Below are positions 1-8,975 of a stretch of DNA of 64,000 nt, one piece after another; the first letter of the stretch is position 1, and every line of letters begins with the position of its first letter. The DNA is from Marinobacter salinisoli (GTDB taxonomy: Bacteria; Pseudomonadota; Gammaproteobacteria; Pseudomonadales; Oleiphilaceae). The position numbers and the translations under genes are program-made. Where the stretch lies: contig NZ_CP071247.1 of NCBI RefSeq assembly GCF_017301335.1, positions 1,488,001 through 1,552,000 of the forward strand, given 5' to 3'. The notes under the pieces are model-generated. The model saw nothing but the letters and a program-made list of their open reading frames with translations. It did no database searches and was not told the DNA's origin.

Positions 1-180
1 TCTGCTGTCTTCGCTGTAGACCCGAAGCGGTGTTTGCAACTTGATATCCAGAAGTTGCTCCACGGCGGGAAGGCCCGGGCGAAGATAAAGATAAAAGCCT
101 GAGGTTACGATGATGGCGACACTCAGTCCGGTGAAAAACAACCAGGCTAAAACACGAGATGTACGCAGCAAATGTGACAT
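1..180 (-). CDS. mrcA: Penicillin-binding protein 1A, N-terminal fragment
   Basis: Only the first 60 codons lie in the window; the gene runs off the left edge. Translating the minus strand from the ATG at 180 gives a short cytoplasmic tail, one membrane segment (about residues 10-33) and then LRPGLPAVEQLLDIKLQTPL, the conserved opening of class A PBP1A proteins. The family makes and cross-links peptidoglycan in the periplasm as a bifunctional transglycosylase/transpeptidase, but neither catalytic domain can be seen here. The gene diverges from pilM, the usual arrangement in Pseudomonas and relatives, which supports the call. The ribosome site is weak (an A-rich stretch precedes the ATG). Confidence 0.85.
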   Translation of the reverse strand, partial: MSHLLRTSRVLAWLFFTGLSVAIIVTSGFYLYLRPGLPAVEQLLDIKLQTPLRVYSEDSR

Positions 181-186
181 TTTTTT

Positions 187-215
187 CTGACAACTGTTGG
201 ATATAGGGCTATTAT
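187..215 (+). promoter_or_regulatory. Candidate sigma-70 promoter of pilMNOPQ
   Basis: CTGACA at 187-192 and TATTAT at 210-215 are separated by 17 bases, a near-consensus -35/-10 pair. It lies in the mrcA-pilM divergent gap and would give a leader of about 150 bases before the pilM start. No experimental support. Confidence 0.45.
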
Positions 216-365
216 TTGAGAAATTGCTTTAGGTTAAGAAGGTTTCCTTCGCTGGTGCAATGCTTCTCATTCAAAGAGAAGCCATTGTAGACGGAAAACA
301 GAAGAAATTCTCTTAAATAAAAAACACATAAATAACGACACCGGGTTTGTCTGACCAGGTATTAA

Positions 366-1438
<1,073 letters not shown>

Positions 1439-1439
<1 letters not shown>

Positions 1440-2002
1440 TGGCAAGAATTAACCTCCGGCCCTGGCGCGAAGAGCTCAGGGCAGAAATGCAGAAGCAGTT
1501 CGTGGTCATGATTCTGGGCGCTGCCATCATTGCTGCGGGCCTGGCTTTCCTTTGGGTGTCTGATGTGGACAGTCGTATCGCTTATCAGCAGTCGCGCAAT
1601 GCGTACATTGAGACGGCGATGAAGCAATTGGACAAGCAGATCAAGGAAATTGAGGAGCTCAAGCGCAAACGTGATGAGCTTCTTGCCCGGATGAAAGTGA
1701 TTCAGGATCTTCAGGGTAAGCGCCCTGTGATTGTGCGGGTGTTTGATGAGATGGTCAGGACGTTGCCGGATGGCTTGTTCTATACCGAGCTCAAAAAAGC
1801 GGGTGACACGGTTTCGATCGTCGGGATGGCCGAATCCAACAGTCGTATTTCATCGTTGATGCGGCAGTTTGATCAGTCCGGCTGGTTCGCTAATCCAAAT
1901 CTGTCGAACGTCTTAGCCGCCGACAATAAGCGCGCTGGCTACAGCCAGTTCAACCTGTCAGTGCAGCAGAAAACGCCCGAGCCCGAAGGGGAGGAAAAGT
2001 AA
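1439..2002 (+). CDS. pilN: Type IV pilus inner-membrane protein PilN
   Basis: 187-residue bitopic inner-membrane protein. The cytoplasmic N-terminus carries INLRPWREELR, the conserved tail that docks in PilM. One membrane helix (about 21-43) is followed by a charged coiled-coil stretch (about 55-95) and a small periplasmic alpha/beta domain. PilN pairs with PilO and with PilP to bridge the inner-membrane platform to the PilQ secretin. It overlaps pilM by one base and its TAA overlaps the pilO ATG by one base, so the three are almost certainly co-transcribed and coupled. Confidence 0.97.
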
Positions 2003-2613
2003 TGAGCCTCGCGGACTCAATGAAAAGCCTCAATGAACTGGATCTTTCGGATCTGGACTTCAACAACGCCGGTATCTGGCCTGCGCCAGTCAAGGCAATA
2101 TTTGCACTGATCGTCTTTGGTCTCATCCTTGGCGGTGGCTACTGGTTCTTTGTCAAAGATAAGTACGCCCAATTAGAGCGAGTAGAGCAAACCGAACAGG
2201 AGCTTCGCCAAGCATACGAGCAGAAGGCTTTCCGTGTTGCCAACCTTGAAGTGTTCAAGGCTCAAATGGCGGAAATGGAAGAAACCTTTGGGGCTCTCGT
2301 GCGGCAGCTGCCTTCAGAAACTGAAGTCCCTGGTCTTTTGGAAGATATCACCAACACCGCGCTTGGCAGTGGTTTGGAGCTGCAAGAAGTAAAGCTACAG
2401 CCAGAGCGTCAGCGTGATTTTTATGCGGAGTTGCCAATCAACATCCGGGTCTCCGGTTCCTATCATGAGCTGGCGTCGTTTGTGAGTAGCGTGGCGAGTC
2501 TTCCACGTATTGTGACTTTGCACGACTTAACTATTAAACCAATCAGTGGTGAGGCTGAGCAGCTTGATATGCAGGTTGTTGCGCGAACTTACCGCTACCG
2601 GGCTGGAGAGTGA
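2002..2613 (+). CDS. pilO: Type IV pilus inner-membrane protein PilO
   Basis: 203-residue partner of PilN. A cytoplasmic tail of about 30 residues precedes a single membrane helix (about 32-51, AIFALIVFGLILGGGYWFFV), then a coiled coil and a periplasmic ferredoxin-like domain. PilO and PilN form heterodimers that with PilP make the alignment subcomplex of the pilus machine. The start codon overlaps the pilN stop (TAATG), and pilP begins three bases after the pilO stop. Nothing unusual was seen. Confidence 0.96.
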   Translation: MSLADSMKSLNELDLSDLDFNNAGIWPAPVKAIFALIVFGLILGGGYWFFVKDKYAQLERVEQTEQELRQAYEQKAFRVANLEVFKAQMAEMEETFGALVRQLPSETEVPGLLEDITNTALGSGLELQEVKLQPERQRDFYAELPINIRVSGSYHELASFVSSVASLPRIVTLHDLTIKPISGEAEQLDMQVVARTYRYRAGE

Positions 2614-2615
2614 GC

Positions 2616-3164
2616 ATGGCGGTAAAGCATGCAGGAAAAGCCTGGCTGGGAGTGTGTCTGGCATCTTTGATGACCGCATGCACCCAAGGCAGTGGTTTCT
2701 CTGATCTTGATAAATTTATGGCGGATACCCGGGCAAAGCCTCGTGGACATGTTGAGCCACTCCCCGAGTTCAAGGCCTACGAGGCATTCACTTATTCGGC
2801 TGCGGATCGGCGTGCGCCGTTTGAGCCGCCAATCGACATTCAGTTGACCATGGTGGATCAGCAGCCGGAAAGTCAGGTTGAGCCGAACCTGGACAGGCCG
2901 AAAGAAGTGCTGGAAACCTTCGACCTCAAGGCCCTGACGATGGTTGGAACGCTCCGCGGCTCTGCTGGCTCGCTGTTCGCTTTGATTCGAGATGACGCAG
3001 GCGGCATCCACCGGGTTCGCAGCGGCAATTATATCGGGCAGAACTACGGTCGAATTGTTGGTGTTAATGAGGCCAGAGTTGAGCTGATTGAGATCGTTCC
3101 CAATGGCCAGGGTGGATGGATAGAGCGTCCGCGCTCCATGACTCTGGACGGAGAAGAAGGCTAG
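2616..3164 (+). CDS. pilP: Type IV pilus assembly lipoprotein PilP
   Basis: 182-residue lipoprotein: an N-terminal signal ends in a lipobox (LMTAC), followed by a linker that in the family threads along PilN/PilO, then a C-terminal beta domain (about 95-170) that contacts PilQ. I chose the ATG at 2616 over the in-frame GTG at 2610, because the GGAG at 2605-2608 is seven bases from the ATG but only one from the GTG. It connects the inner-membrane platform to the outer-membrane secretin. It is followed closely by pilQ in the same operon. Confidence 0.95.
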   Translation: MAVKHAGKAWLGVCLASLMTACTQGSGFSDLDKFMADTRAKPRGHVEPLPEFKAYEAFTYSAADRRAPFEPPIDIQLTMVDQQPESQVEPNLDRPKEVLETFDLKALTMVGTLRGSAGSLFALIRDDAGGIHRVRSGNYIGQNYGRIVGVNEARVELIEIVPNGQGGWIERPRSMTLDGEEG

Positions 3165-3175
3165 GGAGCGGCATA

Positions 3176-5290
3176 ATGATAAATGTAAGAAAAACGCATG
3201 AACAAAAAAGTTTGGGGTCGAGGCTAGCGATGTTTAAAAAACTCAATGTATACGTCGGCGTGATCACTTTCGGGTTGCTGTCAAGCCTGGCTAACGCGGT
3301 CACTCTGGAAGACGTGGCATTCTCTTCGCTGCCAGGAGAGCGGCTAGAGGTAACGTTGGCCTTCGATGGCCAGCCACCGGAGCCAACCGGATACACCATC
3401 GAGCGTCCTGCTCGTATTGCCATTGACCTGAAAGATACAACCAGCGGACTGGATAGTCGCAGTATCGCTCTGGGCTCGGGTAACGCACAGAGTATGACGG
3501 TGGTCGAGACCAAGGATCGCACTCGACTGATTTTCAATCTGGTGGAGCTGGTCCCCTACGACACCGTAAGAAGCGGCAACTCCCTGGTGATGACGATCGG
3601 TGGCGAGTCGGGTTCCCCGTCAGTGGCAGCCACGTCTGCGTCCGCAACGGTGTCCAGTGCGCCTCGTCGGGCAGATACGCTGGCCGGAGTTGATTTCCGG
3701 CGCGGAAAAGACGGCGAGGGCCGTGTGATTGTGGATCTTGGCAGCGAATCCACCTCGGTTGATCTGGCCGAGCAGGCGGGCAAGATTCGCTTGACCATGT
3801 CGGGCGTGTCCGTGCCTGAGAACCTGCGTCGCCGCTTGGACGTGACTGATTTTGCCACCCCTGTTCACCGCATTGATACCTACATGGAAGGCGGCAGCGC
3901 CGTGGTCGAGATTCGTCCGGAAGGCAGCTACGACTATATTGCTTACCAGTCCGGCAGTGAATTTACGGTCAGTGTCGAGAAACTGACCGAAGAGGAGGCG
4001 GAAGCCCGCCGCGAGGAGAAGTTCCCGTACACCGGAGATAAGCTGTCGCTCAATTTCCAGGATATTGAGGTTCGCTCCGTTCTGCAGTTGATCGCCGATT
4101 TCACCGGCCTGAACCTGGTGGCCAGCGACACCGTTGGTGGAAGCATTACTCTGCGCCTTCAAAACGTACCCTGGGATCAGGCTCTGGATCTTATCCTGAA
4201 AACCAAGGGGCTGGACAAGCGTCAGATTGGTAACGTTCTTCTGGTCGCACCGGCAGATGAGATCGCTGCACGGGAAAAGCTGGAGCTGGAAACCAGCAAG
4301 CAGATTGCTGAGCTTGCGCCGGTTCGACTGGAGATTATCCAGGTCAACTACGCCAAGGCCGCGGAAGTGGTTGCATTGATTGAGGCCGATCAGGAACTGA
4401 TTTCCGACCGTGGCTTTGTATCCTCCGATGCCCGTACCAACACCATCAGTGTGCGGGAAACGGCGGAAAAACTGGAAGAAATTCGTCGCCTGGTGTCCAC
4501 CTGGGACGTTCCGGTGCGTCAGGTATCCATCGAAGCCCGTATTGTTCGCGCTCAAACCAATGTGGCTGAGGACCTGGGTATTCGCTGGGGTGGTGCTGCC
4601 TACAACGTGAGCGGCGACAATGTCTTCTCTGTGGGTGGTTCTCAGGGTGCTGTTGAAGAGGCTCGCCAGGCCGCCGCAGGTGGCAGCAACACCATCACCT
4701 TCCCCGGTGCCTTGGCAGTGGATCTGGGCGTAACCGGTGAGGGCACCTCCTCATTCGCCATCGGCTGGGGCAGTGATGACTTCCTGGTGGATCTGGAGCT
4801 GTCGGCGCTGGAAAGCGATGGCCAGGCTGAGGTGGTTTCCCAGCCGCGGGTTGTGACTGCTGACCGTCAAACCGCTTCTATCAAGTCTGGTGAAGAGATC
4901 CCTTACCAGGAAGCGTCTTCCAGCGGTGCAACATCGGTATCGTTCAAGGAAGCCGTGCTGTCCCTGGAAGTGACGCCGCAGATCACACCTGATGACAAGA
5001 TCATCATGGACCTGGTGGTCAACCAGGACTCCCGTGGCGAAGTGACCGCAGGGATCCCGTCCATTAACACCAACGAGGTCACCACGCAGGTACTGGTGGG
5101 TAATGGCGAGACTGTGGTGCTTGGCGGGATCTTCCAGTCTGAGGTGGCCACCCAGACCACCAAGACACCGTTCCTCGGCGACATTCCTTACCTGGGGCGC
5201 CTGTTCAAGCGCACCGAGCGTATCGATGAGCGCAGTGAGTTGCTGATCTTCATCACGCCGAAGATCATCAAGAGCGACCTGATTCAGTAA
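3176..5290 (+). CDS. pilQ: Type IV pilus secretin PilQ
   Basis: 704-residue outer-membrane secretin through which the pilus fibre leaves the cell. A signal peptide ends near LLSSLANA; AMIN domains (peptidoglycan binding) fill about 45-255; a secretin/TonB short N-terminal domain starts near 289 (LSLNFQDIEVRSVLQLIADF); then come secretin N-domains and the secretin core from about 446, with GEEIPYQ near 572 and VVLGGIF near 647. The reading frame is open back to 3116 inside pilP, but the ATG at 3176 has GGGAGCGG just upstream and begins the signal sequence, so it is taken as the start. A terminator follows. Confidence 0.96.
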   Translation: MINVRKTHEQKSLGSRLAMFKKLNVYVGVITFGLLSSLANAVTLEDVAFSSLPGERLEVTLAFDGQPPEPTGYTIERPARIAIDLKDTTSGLDSRSIALGSGNAQSMTVVETKDRTRLIFNLVELVPYDTVRSGNSLVMTIGGESGSPSVAATSASATVSSAPRRADTLAGVDFRRGKDGEGRVIVDLGSESTSVDLAEQAGKIRLTMSGVSVPENLRRRLDVTDFATPVHRIDTYMEGGSAVVEIRPEGSYDYIAYQSGSEFTVSVEKLTEEEAEARREEKFPYTGDKLSLNFQDIEVRSVLQLIADFTGLNLVASDTVGGSITLRLQNVPWDQALDLILKTKGLDKRQIGNVLLVAPADEIAAREKLELETSKQIAELAPVRLEIIQVNYAKAAEVVALIEADQELISDRGFVSSDARTNTISVRETAEKLEEIRRLVSTWDVPVRQVSIEARIVRAQTNVAEDLGIRWGGAAYNVSGDNVFSVGGSQGAVEEARQAAAGGSNTITFPGALAVDLGVTGEGTSSFAIGWGSDDFLVDLELSALESDGQAEVVSQPRVVTADRQTASIKSGEEIPYQEASSSGATSVSFKEAVLSLEVTPQITPDDKIIMDLVVNQDSRGEVTAGIPSINTNEVTTQVLVGNGETVVLGGIFQSEVATQTTKTPFLGDIPYLGRLFKRTERIDERSELLIFITPKIIKSDLIQ

Positions 5291-5306
5291 TCGCTCGTTA
5301 TCCAGA

Positions 5307-5336
5307 AGCCGCCGCATAACCCCGGCGGCTTTTTTG
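5307..5336 (+). terminator. Rho-independent terminator after pilQ
   Basis: Stem AGCCGCCG (5307-5314) pairs with CGGCGGCT (5323-5330) around an eight-base loop and is followed by a T run. It closes the pilMNOPQ operon before aroK. Confidence 0.85.
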
Positions 5337-5430
5337 TGTCTGCACGGCCGCGGTCGCACACCTTGAATGTTTAGGGAACACCAGCGCCTGTGCTATTCTC
5401 ACGGGCCTGAAAAACCATTGAGCGGAAGTC

Positions 5431-5997
5431 ATGTCATTGCCCAAACGCGTTGTTCTGGTGGGCCCTATGGGCGCCGGGAAAAGTACCATTGGCCGGTTGC
5501 TGGCGAGGGAGCTGGGTTATCAGTTCATGGACTCGGATCGGATCATTGAAGAACGCTGTGGTGCGAATATCCCCTGGATCTTTGATGTGGAAGGGGAGGA
5601 AGGCTTTCGCCAGCGTGAGACGGCAATGCTCAAGGAACTCTCAGGGCAGGAAAATGCCGTGGTGGCGACCGGCGGGGGCGCGGTAATGCGCCCCGAAAAC
5701 CGGGCAATCCTCAAGCAGGGTGCGGTTGTCATCTATCTGAAAACCTCAATCGAGCAGCAGGTCGAACGTACACGCAGGGATCGGAACCGCCCGCTTTTGC
5801 AGAATGAAGATCCTGAGGCCGTGCTGCGTAATCTCTTCGCCATTCGGGATCCCTTGTATACGGGGTTGGCCGACATCGTGATGTACACCGATCGCAAAAG
5901 CCCTCGCCTGGTGGTCCGGCAACTGGTCAACCGCCTGAACCCGAAAACGCCTCGCCATAAAAGAAAGGTTCGTAAGGAAGGACGACATCATGCCTGA
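5431..5997 (+). CDS. aroK: Shikimate kinase
   Basis: Phosphorylates shikimate at the 3-hydroxyl with ATP, the fifth step of the chorismate (aromatic amino acid) pathway, in the cytoplasm. The P-loop GPMGAGKST is at about 11-19, the substrate-binding DSDRIIEE at about 34-41, a Gly-rich [10 protein letters not shown] near 80, and the lid RRDRNRPLL near 113. At 188 residues it is slightly longer than usual, with a very basic tail. The 3' end overlaps the aroB start by eight bases, the classical aroKB arrangement. The pilus-aroKB-damX neighbourhood is conserved in gammaproteobacteria. Confidence 0.97.
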   Translation: MSLPKRVVLVGPMGAGKSTIGRLLARELGYQFMDSDRIIEERCGANIPWIFDVEGEEGFRQRETAMLKELSGQENAVVATGGGAVMRPENRAILKQGAVVIYLKTSIEQQVERTRRDRNRPLLQNEDPEAVLRNLFAIRDPLYTGLADIVMYTDRKSPRLVVRQLVNRLNPKTPRHKRKVRKEGRHHA

Positions 5998-7078
5998 GAT
6001 TCTCCATGAACTGACGGTAGAACTTGGCGAGCGCAGCTACCCGATTATTATTGGCCGGCAGCTGCTGGGCCGGCAGGACCTGACCTCCTGGGTTTCGGGC
6101 CATCAGGTCATGATCGTGACCAACGACACTGTTGCCCCCCTGTATTTGGAACAGGCGATCGCGAGCTTTCCGGGGCTTCAGGTTGATACGGTGGTGTTGC
6201 CCGATGGCGAGCAATACAAGGATTGGTCCACGCTCAACCGTATCTTTGATGCCCTGCTGGAGAAGCGCCATAGCCGGAAGACCACCTTGGTGGCGCTTGG
6301 CGGTGGGGTTGTTGGAGACATGACGGGATTTGCCGCTGCCTGTTACCAGCGCGGGGTTCCGTTTATTCAGATTCCTACCACCTTATTGTCACAGGTTGAT
6401 TCATCGGTTGGCGGTAAAACCGGGATCAACCACCCGCTTGGGAAAAACATGATCGGGGCGTTTCATCAGCCCGAGATCGTACTGATCGATACCGATAGTC
6501 TCACCACCTTGCCACCAAGAGAGATTTCGGCGGGCCTGGCCGAGGTCATCAAGTATGGGTTGATTCGCGATCTGGATTTCCTGGCCTGGCTCGAGCAGGA
6601 AATGGATCGGCTTGTTGCTCTTGACGCTGAGGCCCTTGCCGAGGCCATTTTCCGATCCTGCCGCTGTAAGGCGGAGGTGGTGGCTCAGGATGAGCGTGAA
6701 GGTGGTTTGCGAGCTATCCTGAATCTCGGACATACCTTTGGCCATGCGATCGAAACCTATGCCGGTTACGGCAAATGGCTTCATGGCGAAGCCGTCGGTA
6801 CCGGGATGGTGATGGCGGCAGACTTGTCAGCCCGGGAGGGTATGATCACAGAACCCGAGAAAACTCGGGTCGTCGAGATTGTGCGGCGAGCAGGGTTGCC
6901 GGATACCCCGCCTGAGGCGATGACGCCGGATGATTTCATGAGATTGATGGCCGTCGATAAAAAGAACGTTGATGGACGCCTGCGCCTGGTGCTGTTAGCC
7001 GCGATGGGTGAGGCGGTGGTGACCGGGGATTCGGCGCCGGAGAACCTGGCTCAAACCCTGTCGGTTTTTTGTCATTAA
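5990..7078 (+). CDS. aroB: 3-dehydroquinate synthase
   Basis: Converts DAHP to 3-dehydroquinate using NAD and a divalent metal, the second step of the shikimate pathway. The NAD site shows DGEQYK and [11 protein letters not shown]; the active-site block [17 protein letters not shown] follows. Metal ligands are expected in [15 protein letters not shown] and LHGEAVGTG, all present. 362 residues is the normal length. The ATG at 5990 lies inside the end of aroK, so translation is probably coupled; the damX-like gene starts about 60 bases later. Confidence 0.97.
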   Translation: MPEILHELTVELGERSYPIIIGRQLLGRQDLTSWVSGHQVMIVTNDTVAPLYLEQAIASFPGLQVDTVVLPDGEQYKDWSTLNRIFDALLEKRHSRKTTLVALGGGVVGDMTGFAAACYQRGVPFIQIPTTLLSQVDSSVGGKTGINHPLGKNMIGAFHQPEIVLIDTDSLTTLPPREISAGLAEVIKYGLIRDLDFLAWLEQEMDRLVALDAEALAEAIFRSCRCKAEVVAQDEREGGLRAILNLGHTFGHAIETYAGYGKWLHGEAVGTGMVMAADLSAREGMITEPEKTRVVEIVRRAGLPDTPPEAMTPDDFMRLMAVDKKNVDGRLRLVLLAAMGEAVVTGDSAPENLAQTLSVFCH

Positions 7079-7137
7079 GCTTTCTCAGCCGGTTTGCGAT
7101 CAGCTGAGTGTCTACGGTTGAGGGACAAGGAAGCCTT

Positions 7138-8757
7138 GTGGTGGAAGAGCGTCTGAGTACGGTCGATTCCGGGGGGCTGGTTGCGCGCCTCCAGCAGCGG
7201 TTTGGCCTCCGAGCCAATCCTATGGACTTCGAAACGCCATTTTTCCCCGATGCCATGCGTCATCACGCGCTTGAGTCACTGCGCCATCTTTGTGGCTTCG
7301 GAGACATGGCGATTCTTTTAACCGGGGCTGACGGGGTTGGGAAAACCCGCTTGCTTGCCGAACTGGTCCGCAGCGAATCAGCGCGCCTCGAATTTAAGGC
7401 CTTGCCAGCGTCCGCGTTCACCAGCGCTAAATCCCTCGCCATGCGCTTAAAAGCGATTGCGCCCCCTGCGTTTCGGGAGGAACGGAATCCCAGGGACAGC
7501 GTCTATCATTTCTTCCGCTGGTCTGAATCGCGTGCCCGTAAGGGCCAGAGAATGGTGCTGCTGATCGATGATGCGGATCGCGTGCCCGGCGAATTATTGC
7601 GACTTCTGGTGTCCGCCTTTCTGGCGTCGGAGCGTTCCGCCGCAGCCTTGCCTGTTTTGGCCGGCACTGACCAGTTGGCGGGGTTGGTCGACCCAACCAT
7701 CGCGGCATCGGGCATGCACCAGATTCATCTTCGTCCGCTGACACAGGAAGAGGTACACGCCTACCTGGAGCCGAGGATTTACCAGGCGGGTGGCGATGTA
7801 AGGAAAATGCTGTCCCCGGCCAATGTTGCCGTTATCCACACGCTCAGTCAGGGCAGTTTCGGGCGCATTAAGCGAGTCGCGCCCGGAGTCTGGCTCGGGT
7901 TGGCAGGCTCTCCGTCCGGCACACGGCGCCGTCCTTCGTTGCTGGGAACCCTCGCTTGGCCTGCATTGGCTCTGGCGTTGTTGGCCGGGTCCTGGTGGTT
8001 TGTCTCCCGTCAATACGATCAGTCAATGGCAGAGAGCGCATCGCAGTCTGAGAGGGCTGCGCCGGCCAGGAAAAGTATTACGGTAGGCCCGGCCGCGCCC
8101 GTGACCGATGACGCTGAGGCACCATCCCCGAAGCCGGTTTTTATGGATGAGCTGGCCGCTCCGGAGCGCGACCTTTCCGGACCGGGAGCTCCCGAGTTGG
8201 CTGAGGCTGAGCGTTCCGTCCGCCAGTCTGACGCAGACAGTGAGGGCGACGATGCGCCTGATGTTGCTGTTGAGCGTGTCGAGCCTGAATTACCGGAAAC
8301 TGATGTCGTACCGGAAGATGACGAGGCTGATGCCTCAGAGTCTTTGCCTGCCAAAGAGGTTAGTGAAACCTTGGGCCCGGGTGTGCAGTCTCGGACCGAA
8401 TTGCCTTCGACGCCCGAAGCGCAGGCGCCAGCCCCTGATAATGGGATGGTTGGCGCTCCCGATTTCCAACCCTCGAACCCGGATCGATTTGTCGATATCG
8501 CTCAGCTGCGGTCGAATGGCGGCTGGGTAGTTCAGTTGGTGGCCGGGAACCTTGAGAAGACAGCTCTGTCACTGCTGGAGCAGCATAGAGATCTTGAGGG
8601 ATTGGTCTATACTCGCAGCGAGCGTCAAGGCCGGTTCTGGTTTATGGTGTTTGCCGGCCCCTATCCAACCAGGGAAGCCGCACGAGCGGCTGAGACAAAC
8701 CTGCCGAAGGACTTGCGCGACCAATCCCCGTGGATTCGGGCCGCCTCGGACCTCTGA
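7138..8757 (+). CDS. damX: DamX-like AAA ATPase with SPOR domain
   Basis: Inner-membrane division-associated protein. From the chosen start (539 residues) there is an AAA ATPase with Walker A GADGVGKT near 63 and Walker B MVLLIDDADR near 139, one membrane helix near 272-289, a long acidic Pro/Glu/Asp-rich linker (about 300-440), and a C-terminal SPOR domain (about 457-539) that in the family binds denuded septal peptidoglycan. The frame is open from a GTG at 7108, but the GTG at 7138 has AAGGAAG directly upstream (7127-7133), so that start is preferred. It lies downstream of aroB, as in E. coli and Pseudomonas. The exact role of the ATPase half is not known to me. Confidence 0.85.
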   Translation: MVEERLSTVDSGGLVARLQQRFGLRANPMDFETPFFPDAMRHHALESLRHLCGFGDMAILLTGADGVGKTRLLAELVRSESARLEFKALPASAFTSAKSLAMRLKAIAPPAFREERNPRDSVYHFFRWSESRARKGQRMVLLIDDADRVPGELLRLLVSAFLASERSAAALPVLAGTDQLAGLVDPTIAASGMHQIHLRPLTQEEVHAYLEPRIYQAGGDVRKMLSPANVAVIHTLSQGSFGRIKRVAPGVWLGLAGSPSGTRRRPSLLGTLAWPALALALLAGSWWFVSRQYDQSMAESASQSERAAPARKSITVGPAAPVTDDAEAPSPKPVFMDELAAPERDLSGPGAPELAEAERSVRQSDADSEGDDAPDVAVERVEPELPETDVVPEDDEADASESLPAKEVSETLGPGVQSRTELPSTPEAQAPAPDNGMVGAPDFQPSNPDRFVDIAQLRSNGGWVVQLVAGNLEKTALSLLEQHRDLEGLVYTRSERQGRFWFMVFAGPYPTREAARAAETNLPKDLRDQSPWIRAASDL

Positions 8758-8851
8758 ATGTGACCGCCGTTTTAGCCTGAATCCGGGGTATTGGGCCTGC
8801 CGTCCTTGGCCTGAATTACGCCCGAGGCCCCAGAATTCCGCATCATGCCAT

Positions 8852-8880
8852 TTGAGTACGTATTTCTACGTGTGTAAAAT
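8852..8880 (+). promoter_or_regulatory. Candidate sigma-70 promoter of gltBD
   Basis: TTGAGT (8852-8857) and TAAAAT (8875-8880) are separated by 17 bases in the gap before gltB. The predicted transcript has a leader of about 90 bases that contains the inverted repeat at 8905-8943. Confidence 0.6.
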
Positions 8881-8904
8881 GGCCAGCCCCCTTATTTTCA
8901 GAGT

Positions 8905-8943
8905 CAGAGGGTGTTTTGTTGGTCGGTTTCGGCTAACCCTCTG
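8905..8943 (+). other. Hairpin in the gltB leader
   Basis: CAGAGGGT (8905-8912) is perfectly complementary to ACCCTCTG (8936-8943), with partial inner pairing. No T run follows, so it is not an ordinary terminator. It could be an RNA control element or a protein-binding inverted repeat; function unknown. Confidence 0.4.
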
Positions 8944-8975
8944 ATTGGAAAGTATTTATACGCGAGAGAACGCTT

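Noticed and set aside
3116..3175. Upstream extension of the pilQ frame into pilP
   Set aside because: The extension has no ribosome site and would put 20 charged residues before the signal peptide; the ATG at 3176 is better.
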